Below are positions 12,801-24,340 of a stretch of DNA of 64,000 nt, piece after piece; position 1 is the first letter of the stretch; each line of letters begins with the position of its first letter. Source of the stretch: Adiantum capillus-veneris (Eukaryota; Streptophyta; Polypodiopsida; Polypodiales; Pteridaceae); NCBI GenBank assembly GCA_014529385.2, contig CM043945.1, positions 612,312-676,311 on the forward strand, given 5' to 3'. The notes below the pieces were generated by a model that did no database searches, was not told where the DNA came from, and was given only the letters and a program-made list of their open reading frames with translations. The position numbers were made by a program, and so were the translations under genes.

Positions 12801-15800
12801 GTAAGTTATTTTCTTTGTCTTTTTGATAGTGTTTAATTAACAAATCTTGCTCAATAGTTTAATTATTTCTCTATTTCTTTTTAGGCTTTTCTTCGATTGG
12901 CAAGAATGAGTGCAGCAGCAAGTTGGATTGCTAAACAGGCACACATGGTCACGTACTCTGATTTAGTTTATGATTGCTGGATAGAAATCATTGAAAATCT
13001 AGAAGAGGAGAATAAGAAACCCCCAACAACTGTATTTAGATACCTTTGTGGCCTTGAGGAATCAGAGGTAAAGACTATTCAAGAAGAGATTAGAGATGAG
13101 AAGATTTTACTGTCAAAGAGTGCAAAGGATGGTGATGCAACTGACATGTATGATCGAATCAAGCAATTGAAGCAAGACAAATTGATTCAAGATGCACTTC
13201 TTGAAGGCTTCAACAATTTGAATGAGTCTTCACCATGTAAAGACTGGGAGGAGGTGGTCAAAATGTATAACATCAATGATGTTGTTTATAAAACAATTTT
13301 AATGCTATGCGAGGAATGGATCAGATCTAGTTTGACGCGTGGAACAAAGAAAATGGCTTTTCCAGATGGAGCAATAAAATACATGCAATGGGCAATTCAC
13401 CTTCAAAAGGAGAAAACTGAGCCTAGAGGTTTGCCATGGTCAATCTATGTGGTGAGCCTACAAATGGAAGGCAATCTCTACTTGATGCGCCACTTCAATA
13501 ATAAAGTGCCTATTGGCTTATGTGTTTTAGATATGACAAAAAACGTTGGAGGCAATTTGAAGTGGAGTGAGGAGACATTTAACAATGCTTTGGATGGGAT
13601 CTTGGCTATTGCTGGACGGTCAACAGATCCTGGATTTGTCTTTCTTGCATTTGTGGATTTCACTAACTTCACAAAATTGCAATGTGCCTTTGACGCCATG
13701 GGAGATAATCTGAGCTACCATTGTTGTGGTGCATTGCATCACTTTCCATCAGCTCCTTGCAAAGGAGCAATTCAATTCCTAACAGTTATTGCCTTCTTGG
13801 GACAAGGAAATGCATTTGAAGACCTGAGAAGAAGATTAGAGGAACATCCCATGCCAATTGATTGTTCTCTTCTTCAAGTAGCAGATAACGATATGTCAGA
13901 TTTGCAATATTTGGAGACCAAAAAAAGAGCTTTGGTCAAGCACTACATTCGTACATATTGTTTTGAAGACCGCAAGCTTGTTGATGTTTTTGGTGATGGC
14001 TCCTTGGTTGCACAAGAAGGAATACAACAGAAAAAAGAAGTTATCTGCTTAATTGATAGTGTGGAGGAGGCAAAAAGCGTGGAGACCATGCTGCTAGACT
14101 TTGTTAAGTCTCATGAAGATATAGAAAAATGGGCTGGACTTCAACAATCCACTTCGCAATCAGGCGACATTGTGCCTGTTACAGAGGAGTGCTCTCCACA
14201 AAGAGAAGAAGAAGAACAACAACACCATCCTCTATCAATGGAGGACTTTTTGGAAATGGAGACACGTATGTTTTGAGTTTCTTGTGCATGTTAGTGTTTC
14301 TTGTTACTGATTTGATACTCTTAATGTTAGATTTTGCTTTATATAGTATTGATTGAGTTTGTATTTTGTATCTCAAGCATTCAAGGTTTGAATGTAAATA
14401 GTAAATTACTTGAGTTTTTGAATGGTGGATCTGTAGACTAAAACTATAACATTTAATACTCACAAAGACTTAATTACTTAAGAGCTTGAACTCAATAAGT
14501 TTTGGACCTTTTATCAATACCCCCTTGATATGATACATTAGATCGTAGCATGGTTAAATGGTGATGCTTCATAAATTGAACCTAGCTTAGACGGGTGCTC
14601 GAGCCTAAATTTAAACTAGCCTTGCTAGAAGGGAGCTTATGTTTGGACTTTGAGAACTAGCATAAGTAATCAATTAGAGCATAGATTAGACATGTGGTGG
14701 TGGCCGGCCTTAGAGACCAAAATCTTAATGAGCTTGGAAAGGTATTTAAGTACTGCAATTTACTTAGTTTTAGTACTCATTAAATGCATAGCTTGACAAA
14801 AGGTGGACCTTACATGGATCCTAATTTCAAGAGGTGTGGTAGACCTTCAAAACAAGCTCATATAGCTTGGACATGTGGTAGACCTTGCATGAAGACTAGT
14901 TTAGTCAAGTGTGGTACACCTTGTAACCAACACCCATTTGTTATATTAGCTTGGACAAGTGGTGGACCTTGCTTTTATGTTTCAATGGAGCATATTTTGG
15001 ACAAGTGGTAGACCTTGTTTCTCTCCATGCTTCAATGGAGAGAAACTTTAGCTTGGACAAGTGGTGGACCTTGTTTTTATGTTTTAAAGGAGCATATTTC
15101 GGACAAGTGGTAGACATAGTTTCTCTCCATGGTTCAATGGAACCCACCTTAGACAAGTGAAGTACCTTGAAACCAAACCCCCATAATACAACCTACTAAA
15201 TAGGTTGGAAAATTGGTGGGATATGAAACCATCCATGATAGAGCATAGTATAGGTGAAAACGTAGTGGTCCTTATATCAATTACCCATGCATAGCTTGGA
15301 CAAGTGGTGGACCTTGATTCTCTCTATGTTTCAATGGATCCTATCTTGGACTAGAGATATATCTTACTTAGTTCCATGCTTCAATGGATTGTAGCTTGGA
15401 TAAGGAGTGGAACTTCAAACAAAACTCCACAGCATAGCATATATTAACAATTCATGGGTTTTATAGAGATTGTCTTGCCTATTTTGGAGAGTTGGTACAC
15501 CTTTATTCTCCATTCTTCAATGGATCTGAGGTTGGACAAGCGGAGCTGGAGAAGTGGTCAACCTTAAAATGAAACCTCCCATGCTACAACCCATCATAGA
15601 TCGTATATGTAGTGGACCTTGAAACTCTTTTATGTCCCTAGCTTAGAGAAGCATTGCACTCTTGATTATCTCCATACATGAAGGCAAGGTTGGACAAGTG
15701 GTGGACCTTCAAACCAGAATCTCTATGCAATAATAGGCAAGTGGTGGAGCTTGTTTTCTCCATGTTCCAATGGAGCCTAGCTTAGACAAACAATGGAGCT

Positions 15801-17429
15801 TGCTTCTCTCCATGTTTCAATGGATCCTAGCTTAGAAAAGTGGTGGAGCTTTGTTTCTCTCCTGGTTCCAATGGACCATAGCTTAGACAAGTGGTAGACC
15901 TTGAAAAACACCCCCCGTATACAACATATTATGGGGTTTTCATGTTTCAATGGCTCCTAGCTTGGACAAATGGTAGAGCTTGCTTCTCTTTATGTTTCAA
16001 TGGATCCAATCTTAGCCAAGTGGTGGACCTTGAAACAAGAATCCCCCCCCCCCCCCCCCCCCCCCCATGTACAACGTATTATGGGTTTTGAAAGCACTGG
16101 GAGAAAATAATAGCTTTGATAGGTGGTGGACCTTGCTTCTCTCCATGCTTCAATGGAGCCGAGGTTGGACACATGTTGGAGAGAAGATGGTTGCCCATGA
16201 AATAAGACCATGCATGCTATAATCAATCATATGTTATACACATGGTGGACCTTGCAATTGTTTTATATGCCTAACTTGGACAAGTGGAGGACCCTTGATT
16301 ACCTCCAGATATCAACAACAAGCCAAGTTTGGACAAGTGTAGTACCACCAAACCAGAATCTATATGCTACAATAGAGTATAGGTAGGACACACGATGAAC
16401 CTTGATATCAAACCATCCATGCTACTAGAGATGATAGGTTTCACATGTGGTGGAACCTTGTATCAATGTTCTATGTGTAGTTTTTGACTAGTGATAGACC
16501 TTGAAACTAATCCCTCTAGGCTACAAGAAAAAAGAGATGGATGAGGAGGCTAGACTACTTTTGTTGCATCAATGCATCCCATGTTACCACATATACTATA
16601 GGGTTCTTGGATAAGTGTTGGATCTTGTGTCAATGCTCCATGTCTAGCTTGGCAAGTGGTGGACCTTGGTTCTCTCTATGCTTCAAATAGGCAATAGATT
16701 GGAGACACAGTGGCCTTTTTTTTCCAATGATTTTATTTTTTGGAAACCTTGGAGGCACCATGTAAGAGGCACTCTAAGTCTTCCATACAATGGACCTATT
16801 GGACTATAAAATAATGATATCTTTCTTTGATATTGTCATTATTTTATGCATAATATTTTCTTCTTTTTGCAGACACAAAGGAGTTAAGTGATATAAAAAC
16901 TAGATGTATTTCACACTATGATTGGCATGAAGATCCTTTTGGGACACCAACTTTTCCTATTCCCAAAGATGTAATTTTCCATATTAACGGTGTGGATTTT
17001 GAAGTGCGACTTTCATGTATTGAAGGAGCTGGTTATGGGCTATTTGTGCATACTACCCTGGAAAGTGGTTTGACTATTCTAAACTATGGAGGGCATAAGT
17101 ATAGATTTCAAGACTGGAAAAAGATATGCAAAATATTTCCAAGAGCTTATAAATATTCTCTTCTAGAGGATCCAAACATAGAAGAAGAGGAAGATCAATC
17201 ATACATTATTGGTTGTGTAGAAGAAGGAAACGTGTCGGGCTATATAAATAGTTCTCACAGTACAAATGTCTGTCCCAACGTACGCTATACATTTGATCCA
17301 AATTTTCCACCTTGGCATAAATGCACCTCTTCACACATCAAGTCAGAAGAATATGGCCATGTATGCATTGAGACTATTTGTCAAGTTGAAGCAGGAGAAG
17401 AGTTGTTTGCTGACTATAACTTTACTTGA
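11760..17429 (+). CDS. Three-exon ParB-like (DGQH) / SET-domain protein gene, with one in-frame TGA
   Basis: Gene model: exons 11760-12800, 12885-14265 and 16873-17429; introns of 84 and 2607 bases with GT...AG ends. Junction phases agree (phase 0, then phase 1), and the frame stays open across both joins. The product would be about 992 residues. Order: a basic start, a lysine-rich linker, a ParB/DGQHR-like motif (DGQH at about residue 296), a long unassigned middle region, an acidic Glu/Gln-rich stretch, then a SET domain from about residue 850 to the end. SET domains transfer methyl groups to lysines; DGQHR-type folds occur in ParB-like nucleotide-binding proteins. The one defect is a TGA at 12081-12083 (codon 108), after which the same frame continues with plausible protein. 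I do not recognise this architecture. It may be a recent pseudogene, an assembly error, or a gene starting downstream of the TGA. Confidence 0.65.
12885..14265 (+). CDS. Exon 2 of the ParB-like/SET gene (unassigned middle region)
   Basis: Acceptor TTTCTTTTTAG ends at 12884 and donor GTATGT begins at 14266. The 460 codons are uninterrupted. Visible features are a helical, charged stretch near 13000-13250 (EEIRDEKILLSK, YDRIKQLKQDK), and an alpha/beta-looking segment with FVFLAFVDFTNFTKL at about 13630-13680 followed by HHFPSAPCKGAIQFL. The exon ends in Glu/Gln/His-rich residues. The alpha/beta segment could be a decayed enzyme core, but I see no diagnostic catalytic motif and assign no function. 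Reading on past the donor would give a TGA at 14274, so the splice is required to reach the SET domain. Confidence 0.68.
14266..16872 (+). repeat. 2.6-kb intron filled with satellite copies
   Basis: 14266-14760 is AT-rich with only weak satellite traces. From about 14770 to 16700, diverged monomers on the + strand recur (for example at 14950, 15053, 15300, 15692, 15890 and 16620), mixed with words such as CTCTCCATGTTTCAATGGA. The intron closes with CTTCTTTTTGCAG. Satellite inside a transcribed intron, in the same orientation as the gene, ties the array to the host transcript. Confidence 0.75.
16043..16066. repeat. 24-base poly-C tract
   Basis: An uninterrupted run of 24 C on the + strand inside a satellite copy where neighbouring copies have only 4-6 C. 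The complementary G run could form a quadruplex. Its exact length is prone to sequencing error. Confidence 0.9.
16873..17429 (+). CDS. Exon 3 of the ParB-like/SET gene: SET domain
   Basis: The acceptor TTTTTGCAG ends at 16872. The split codon with exon 2 restores the frame, giving HTKELSDIKTRC. The SET core follows: EGAGYGLFVHTTLESG (N-terminal SET strand), then GYINSSHSTNVCPNV in place of the canonical R/G-F-I-N-H-S-C-x-P-N, then VEAGEELFADYNFT matching the terminal GEEL-x-x-DY motif. The Asn of the NHS motif and the Tyr of DY are kept, but His-Ser-Cys is altered by an insertion, so methyltransferase activity is uncertain. There is no post-SET cysteine cluster; the protein stops right after DYNFT. 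A short Glu-rich insert (EEEEDQ) lies between the conserved blocks. Confidence 0.8.
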
Positions 17430-18071
17430 CATTGTAAAGTATTGTACATGGATGGAAATCTCAAGTACATGCATCATTTTCATTTTTCATGGATGAAATC
17501 TCAAGTAAATATAACATTTGATTATTGTTTAGTTTATGCTCAACGAGAATCTAGAGTGCTCTTATGCTTTGTGTGTTGTCTAACATATTTGACTACCTTG
17601 GCCATAGAATCTTGATTCTACTCTAGATTTGTGATAAATCTTACCAAAATTTAATCAATGTCTAGGTTGGACAAGTGGTGGGGCTTCAAACATTACTGTC
17701 TTAAACAAGTGGAGTTATCTTACTTGAATAAGTGGTGGCCTTTGAATCCAAATCTAAGCCAAATCTCTAATTATTTTCTTGTAGTCTAGGTTGGACATTT
17801 GGTGGACCTTGTATCCATGTTTCCTCAACAAGGGTGGCTTTTAGTTTTCACTTTAAGTACTCATCTTTAATAAAGTGTAGGATGGAAAATGTTGAGTTAG
17901 TAGATTGTATTTTAGACAAGTGGTGTTTGGTGTACGAATGCTGAAAATGGTTGCAAGGATTCTAACAACGACTTTACCTTAAATAAATTTCTTACGAGGA
18001 GTTCTACATATAAAGATGGTGAATAAAATTCTAGTGGTTTTGAGATACCATTTGTGTGTGTGTTTTCTTAG
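17430..18071 (+). other. Spacer between the SET gene and the FCP1-like gene
   Basis: AT-rich sequence with three or four decayed satellite monomers on the + strand (17662, 17770 and nearby). It ends in a pyrimidine-rich tract, TGTGTTTTCTTAG, at 18059-18071 that can act as the acceptor of a 5'-UTR intron for the next gene. I see no other gene in it. Confidence 0.6.
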
Positions 18072-18085
18072 ATTCACAAACTGGG

Positions 18086-19270
18086 ATGGATAATGCTCCT
18101 ATGGTTCAGTCAACAACTATAGAATCCATAGATTCTATGGTTTCTAAAGTGCCCAAGATGGATGATATTTCTATACTAGAGTCTAGTGTTGTGCAACTTG
18201 AGCAAGCTTCCAATAATGAGAACCAAGAAATCGATGCTTCAAAAATGCAACATACATCAAAAGAGACTGAAAAGTCCACTCACGAGCTATTGCCAATTGG
18301 TACTACGTCATGTAGCGTAGATGTTGAGAAATCCATGCTTACAATTATATTGGATTTAAATGGTCTATTGTTGAAACGTTCCCCTCAACCATCCTCACAC
18401 CACAACTCAGTGCAAATGGATTCAAAAAGATATATTATACTCAGGCCAGGTTGCATCCAATTCTTGAAGACTATTTTACAAAGGTTTAATGTTGCAATTT
18501 GGTCGACAGCTACTAGGAATAATGTGTATCAAATCCTTGCAGCACTAAACAACTTAGCTGAGGATACATTGCCTTTCTTTGCAATTTGGTCGCAAGATGT
18601 TTGCTACACCGCTCAAACTCAAAAATTATTTAGACCCGACAATCCAAACGTTGAGGCAATGTTCAAGCCTCTAGCCAAAATTGCCATGGGGTTTGAATGT
18701 GATCCACAAAGAACAGTGCTTATTGATGACTCTCCTTACAAGGGATGTATTTCACCAGCAAACAATTGCATTTTTCCACCACAATTTGATGCTGAGAAGA
18801 TGGTTGACAATATGCTCTTGGAGGAGCTACTGCCATACTTGATTCAGCTTGATGAGAGAAGGGATGTGCGTGATTTAATTGCTTCTAATCGTTATGGACA
18901 ACCTATAGTGACAAATGATAGTGAATACAAACAAATCATGGAGTATTGGAAGCAGAAAAATGATGTTTGGTCAGCTAAGGTGTTCTTTACAAGAAGAATA
19001 CCACCTGCAAAAGGTGACAGAGATGAAACTATCATTGAAGATGCAAGTGACACAAGCCACCACAATGAAATGAGAAGAGCCCAAATACAAGAGATCTTGG
19101 CAAAGGAGCGTACACCCATTGAAAGCATGAAGGCGTCACAATTGACCACTTTAGCTAGGCAATTGGGTTGTAACACAAAAGGAGTTTTGAAGGCAACCAC
19201 AGCAAAGGCTTATATAAATAAGGTGAAAGCTGAGAACAATCTTCTAAAGCTGGATAGAAAGCAACCCTAA
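18086..19270 (+). CDS. FCP1/NIF (SCP-like) homology protein, HAD phosphatase fold
   Basis: 394 codons from the ATG at 18086 to a TAA at 19268-19270. The start is chosen because an acceptor AG ends at 18071, so the open frame before it is intronic. Residues 1-85 are Ser/Thr/Glu-rich and look disordered. The FCP1 homology domain follows: ILDLNGLLL (D90, motif I), RPGCIQFLKTILQRFNVAIW (motif II region), and LIDDSPYKG (D214-D215, motif III). Typical FCP1/SCP enzymes, which dephosphorylate the RNA polymerase II tail, use D-x-D-x-T/V. Here the second Asp is Asn, as in a divergent plant subfamily with DLNG, so activity is doubtful. After the domain is a charged C-terminal tail (about residues 280-394), including a helix near EMRRAQIQEILAKERTP. 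Confidence 0.82.
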   Translation: MDNAPMVQSTTIESIDSMVSKVPKMDDISILESSVVQLEQASNNENQEIDASKMQHTSKETEKSTHELLPIGTTSCSVDVEKSMLTIILDLNGLLLKRSPQPSSHHNSVQMDSKRYIILRPGCIQFLKTILQRFNVAIWSTATRNNVYQILAALNNLAEDTLPFFAIWSQDVCYTAQTQKLFRPDNPNVEAMFKPLAKIAMGFECDPQRTVLIDDSPYKGCISPANNCIFPPQFDAEKMVDNMLLEELLPYLIQLDERRDVRDLIASNRYGQPIVTNDSEYKQIMEYWKQKNDVWSAKVFFTRRIPPAKGDRDETIIEDASDTSHHNEMRRAQIQEILAKERTPIESMKASQLTTLARQLGCNTKGVLKATTAKAYINKVKAENNLLKLDRKQP

Positions 19271-19475
19271 GGTACTAGTGACATGTCATATATTCTTGAT
19301 ACACATGCTTGAACACTCATGTGCATGGTATCTAACAAATCTTTCTTTTTATTCCTTCTTGCAGGATCTTACAAAGGATACTACTAGATGGAGCTCAATC
19401 AATAGAGATTTTGATATTTTTGCTCAAAATAATGAAGCAGTCACCTACATTTTTTGTTTATCAATTTCTTGAGAG
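19271..19475 (+). other. Probable 3'-UTR intron and terminal exon of the FCP1-like gene
   Basis: Just past the TAA is a donor-like AAG/GTACTA at 19272, and an acceptor CTTCTTGCAG ends at 19364. Joining them leaves the coding frame unchanged because the stop precedes the donor. The downstream exon could run to the AT-rich tail near 19500. Inference only. Confidence 0.45.
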
Positions 19476-20260
19476 ACTTTATTTTAGTTTGTAATCATCA
19501 AATGAAATGAAAAGTATCCTTCTTATTAAGATTGTTGATCTTTTTCTTGTTCAAACCTTTCAATTGTGATTTATAGTTTTGTTAGCATGAGATTGTGTTT
19601 TTTTAGTTTGAAAAAAACTGTCAAAGATCCAAGTCTTTTTGGCTTTACTTAAGTTATTAATTGTGAAAGATCCAAGTCTTTTTGCTTTACTTAAGTTATT
19701 GATTGCCTATGTAATAGTCCTTAAAACAATATCGGATGGCTTTCTTGCTCCCATGTCTCACATTGGTCTTTAGGTAAGACAAGTGGTGACCTTGAAAGTA
19801 TGGTCTCATATCTCGATCAAGTGAAGAGACATGAAGCTTAAATATCACTACTATGTATCTAGTGTTAAACTCCATCGAGACAAAGACTAGATAGCCAAAT
19901 TGCAGTCGAGTTTAAGTGAAAAATCCATTTGAGCTAAGGTAAAACTTATAGTGCCTCATTTTTCTAGGATTCTACCCCATCAAGGAAGTTAGAATCTAGC
20001 ACAAACCAATTAATACTCGTTTGGAGCCTAGATAGGACAATTCGTGGAAATTATGAAACTTATTATTGAGTTAGAGTCTAGTTTAGATAAGCAAAAGATC
20101 TTCAAACGAGCACTTGACTTTCTTACTATTCAATATTCAAAGTCCCTTGATGCTAACAAATTACATACCCACTTGTAACCTAACTAATGAGTAATTATAT
20201 AGATCTAATCAAGTATATATAATGAGTCTTCAAACTAATAATCCAAGGGAAGAGAGTAGC
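19476..20260. other. Intergenic spacer where satellite orientation switches
   Basis: Contains a 46-base sequence (AAAGATCCAAGTCTTTTT...) duplicated in tandem at about 19620-19705, one last + strand satellite trace near 19775, and then none until - strand copies begin near 20261. No open frame looks like a gene. Confidence 0.55.
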
Positions 20261-22392
20261 AAGGTCCACTACTTGTCCAAGCTCAGCTCTAGACAACATA
20301 GAAAGATGCTAGTTCTACTAATTGTCTAATTATAGGCATGGAGAAATGATAGAAGGTTGACCACTTGTCCAACCTATCATCTCTAGTAAGATGGGAGGTT
20401 TGGCCTTAAGATTCACCATGTAACCAACCTATACATCATTGTATTATGAAGAGTAAAAAAACAAACCTCCACCACTTGTCCAAGCTAGTTCTAAAATCCA
20501 CATGGAGATAAGCAAGCTCCACCATTTGTCGAATCTCTCTTCCATTAAAACATGAAAAAACTCATCTATGTTGTATAGGGGGACTTTTTTCCAAGGTCCA
20601 CCACTTGTCCAAGCTAGGATCCCTAGTAGCACGAGTGGTTTGGTCTCAAGATACACCACTTGTACACTCTATGTCATTATATTAAGAAGAACTATGTATT
20701 AAGGTCCACCACTTGTCCAACCTATAAGGTTATATCTTAAATGGTATCCTTTCTCACCACTTGAAATGCCCATGATATGTTTTACACAGGGGTTTCATTC
20801 CAAGGTCCACCACTTGTCCAAGCTAACTCTATTCAAACATAGAGAGAAGCAAAGGTCCACCACTTGTCCAAGCTAACTCTATTCAAACATAGAGAGAAGC
20901 AAAGGTTCACCACTTGTCAAAGCTAGGCTCCGTTGAAGTATGGAGAGAAGTAACCTCCATCATTTTTCCAAGATAGGTGCCATTCAAACATGGAAAGAAT
21001 CAAGATCTACCATGTCTCCGAGATTCTAGGCTCCATTGAAACACCCTAAAACCATGATATTTTGTACATGGGGTGTTTACATTCAAGGTCTACCACTTCT
21101 CTAACGTATTATACCTAGTAGCATGAGTGATTTGGTCTTAAGATTCACCACTTATCCACTCTATGTCATTATATTAAGAATAACTGGGTGTTAAGGTCCA
21201 CCACTTGTCCAACCTATAAGGGTATATCTTAAATGGTATCCTTCACCACTTATCAAGGTCCATCACCACTTTTCCAACCTATAAGGTTATATCTTGAATG
21301 ATATTTTTCCTCATCACTTGTAATGTCCATGCTATGTTTTACAAAGGGGTTTTGTTCCAAGACCCACCACTTGTCCAAGCTAACTCCATTAAAACATAGA
21401 GAGAAGCAAAGGTCCACCACTTGTCCAAGATAGGCTCCATTGAAACATGGAGAGAAGGATGATCCACCATTTCTCCAAGATAGGTTCCATTGAAACATTG
21501 AGAGAAGTAATCTCCACCATGTCTCCAAGCTAGGCTCCATTGAAATACCCTAAACCCATAATTTTGTACATGAGGGGTTTACATTCAAGGTCCACCACTT
21601 GTCCAACCTATTATCCCTAGTAGCAAGAGTGGTTTGGTCTCAAGATTCACCACTTGTACACTCTATGTCATTATATGAAGAAGAAATATGTGTTAAAGTC
21701 CACCACTTGTCCAGCCTATAAGGTTATATTTTAAATAGTATCCTTTCTCACCACTTGAAATGCCCATGATATGTTTTACATGGGGGTTTCATTCCAAGGT
21801 CCACCACTTGTCCAAGCTAACTCTATTAAAACATATAGAGAAAGAAAGGTCCACCACTTGTCCAAGCTAGGCTCATTGAAACATGGAGAGAAGGAACCTC
21901 CACTGTTTCTCCTAGATAGGCTCCATTGAAACATGGAGAGAAATAAGCTCCACCATGCCTCCAAGTTGCTAGGCTCCATTGAAATACCCAATACCCATAA
22001 TTTTTTGTACATGGGGGGTTTACATTCAAGGTTCACCACTTGTCCAACCTATTATCCCTAGTAGGTTTGGTCTCATGATTCACCACTTGTCCACTCTATG
22101 TCATTATATTAAGAGGAATTAGGTGTTAAGGTCCACCACTTGTCCAACCTATAATGTTATAGCTTGAATGGTATTTTTTCTCACCACTTGTAATGCCCAT
22201 GACATGATTTACATGGGGGTTTTGTTCCAAGGTACACCACTTGTCCAAGATAAATCTATTGAAACATAGAGAGAAATAAAGGTCCACCACTTTTCCAAGC
22301 TAGGCTGCATTGAAACATGGACCTTAATACCAAATTATTTCTAGTAGCATGAGTGATATTTTGTACATGGGGCGTTTACATTCAAGGTCCAC
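20261..22392 (-). repeat. Satellite array in inverted orientation
   Basis: The reverse-complement core AAGGTCCACCACTTGTCCAA is repeated every 50-100 bases (20596, 20702, 20800, 20850, 21196, 21415, 21585, 21797, 22129 and others), with the same companion words as the first array. The block ends exactly where a retrotransposon has split a monomer at 22392. Confidence 0.9.
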
Positions 22393-23982
22393 TGTAACAT
22401 TTAATGGCCTAAAATCTTTTGTGTAGCGGAATTTAGCATGAACATAGTGGGCATTTCATTAGAGTTGATTCCTAATGAGATTTACAAGAGTGCTTGGGTG
22501 GAGAGAGCAACAAAAAGCATAACACCTAGTTAGATAGCATCGACAATACTTTCAAAAGAGAGAGCAATTAAGCTATTGACAACAGTTGAGGACCGGATTT
22601 GCATGGAGCCGGTCCCCCCTCCAAAAGGCTTTGTATTATGGTTTCTCCCATCAAGAGAGACATTGTACAATACAATTCTTTGTGTTCCTTCAAGACTAGC
22701 TAGTGCAATGAAGATGGAAGCTTCATACACCAAGCAAAACACTTAATCAAACACAACTTGAATTATCCCCGTTCTCAGACCCAAGACCTCACACACCTTC
22801 GAAGATGGTGAGAGCTAGCAGGGTATGAGAGTAGATTGAGAGGAAAAAGAAGTATCTTACGAGAAAGAAGTACATCTCCTCACATAATCACTCATATTAG
22901 CATAGCTTAGCTTAGTAATTAGCTTGGTAGAGAAGATGAGCATGCATTGAAGCTTGGCTCTTGGTTGGATTTGCATCCACATGCCAAGAGAGTGTTGATG
23001 TAGGCTTCTATCTCACAAGCTTGGAGTAGGTGATGAGCTCTCCATTAAAGCTTGGGAGGAGATAGAGTATTTTCCCTTCACACATGGTCAAGTGTGAGAG
23101 TGTGTGTGTCAATGCCCAGCAAAAATCAGCCTCCCCCCTCTCTTGGGCGAGCCCTAGCTGCTAAATAAGTCTGGCTTTTGCCTCATTGGACCTCCCCAGG
23201 TCAAGCCAATAGGGATTAAGCAGCATAAGTGATAGCCTTCTGACATGTGTCCCCCCTTCCCCTTTTGTGAGAGCTTTAGGTAATTAAATAATTAAACTAA
23301 ACTCTCATTGGACCCCTTTGCCTCTTGGCCAATAGGAATCAGGCAAGCCATGGGGCTCCTGAATGCTCATTGGACCGCTTGGGAGACTGCCCAATAGTCT
23401 TCTAGGACACTTAATTCTTATTGGTTTCTTTTATTAAATGTTTTTAAATTAATTAAACTAGATTTACTCTAGCTTAATTCTCATTGGTCCACTTCAAGGG
23501 TCTTCCAATAGGAATTGGGCACACCTTGTGGGCATCTGGCCTAGGGAGCTGACATGTGTCCCTCATTCCCTTTGTGTAAAGGGAGCCTGTGTGTGTGTGT
23601 GTGGCTTTCTCTCTCATCCCCTAGCTTTGGGGCTCGCCCCCTCCCATGTAGGGATATGCAAAGACTTTTAGAGCACATACTAAGCATCCAATTTTCCCTA
23701 GGGTTGACCTTTGGACACAACCTTTGAATTTTGGAACCTTAGCATTTTGGAAGTCTTAATGGGCTGAACCTTAGGGTCTTTTTGGCCCATTGTTTCACAT
23801 GGCTCTTTTGCAGATGGCCCCCCCTTTGGATCCCTATTTTCCCTCCTTTGGATCCCTACTGTGGCCGGTCTGCTAACTTAACCAATATTCTAGCTTTTTC
23901 TCCCTTGGCACTTCCCCACATTAAATGATCAATTTAATATGAGAAAATCATTTAGGAGAATTAGATATTGATTATTATGACA
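22393..23982 (-). repeat. 3' LTR of copy A (left end on the + strand)
   Basis: 1590 bases matching 29707-31295 almost base for base. The + strand ends are TGTAACATTT and TTATTATGACA. It includes a (TG)n tract near 23590 and a cluster of ATTGG...CCAAT pairs at 23185-23515. Open stretches inside it also appear in the other LTR and are not treated as genes. Confidence 0.95.
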
Positions 23983-24002
23983 TTACCTCTCTCTTGAAAT
24001 CA
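23983..24002 (-). promoter_or_regulatory. Polypurine tract of copy A
   Basis: On the - strand the bases next to the 3' LTR read CAAGAGAGAGGTAA, a purine-rich primer for plus-strand synthesis. The same word precedes an LTR of another copy at 61279. Confidence 0.7.
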
Positions 24003-24340
24003 TAGTCGTCCTCGACTATGGTGTAGAGAAGATAAAGCATATGCATGAGTCCTTTTCTTAGCGGGTAGAGGATCCCTATGTTACCCTACGACATCATTCC
24101 ATAATGGATGACTAGTCCATTTGGCGCTTGAGAGCCTGAGGCTGCCGCAAGCATGTCTGCACATTAGTCCTATCAGTCTTCCATAGTAGAGTGACAAGCT
24201 CTACTTGGTGTTTGGGAGACGTCGGCTCCGCAAACTTGATCTAAGCATGCATACTACTTCATTTTTGTGCACAAATAAAGAAAAAGGGAGTCTTATAAGA
24301 CAAAAAAATTTTGTTCATTTTTAACATTTTGTACATTTGC

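Noticed and set aside
13430-13810. Adenine methyltransferase core in the middle of the ParB-like/SET protein
   Set aside because: FVFLAFVDFTNF looks alpha/beta-like, but no D/N-P-P-Y/W or glycine-rich cofactor motif is visible.
14129-14463. Frames on both strands at the end of exon 2
   Set aside because: Overlap the coding exon in other frames and the start of the intron.
18892-19200. 102-codon frame on - overlapping the FCP1-like gene
   Set aside because: Antisense shadow of a conserved coding region; no motif.
22530-22742. 70-codon open frame on - (also at 29844-30056)
   Set aside because: Lies inside the LTR, with no recognised domain; its conservation follows from LTR identity.
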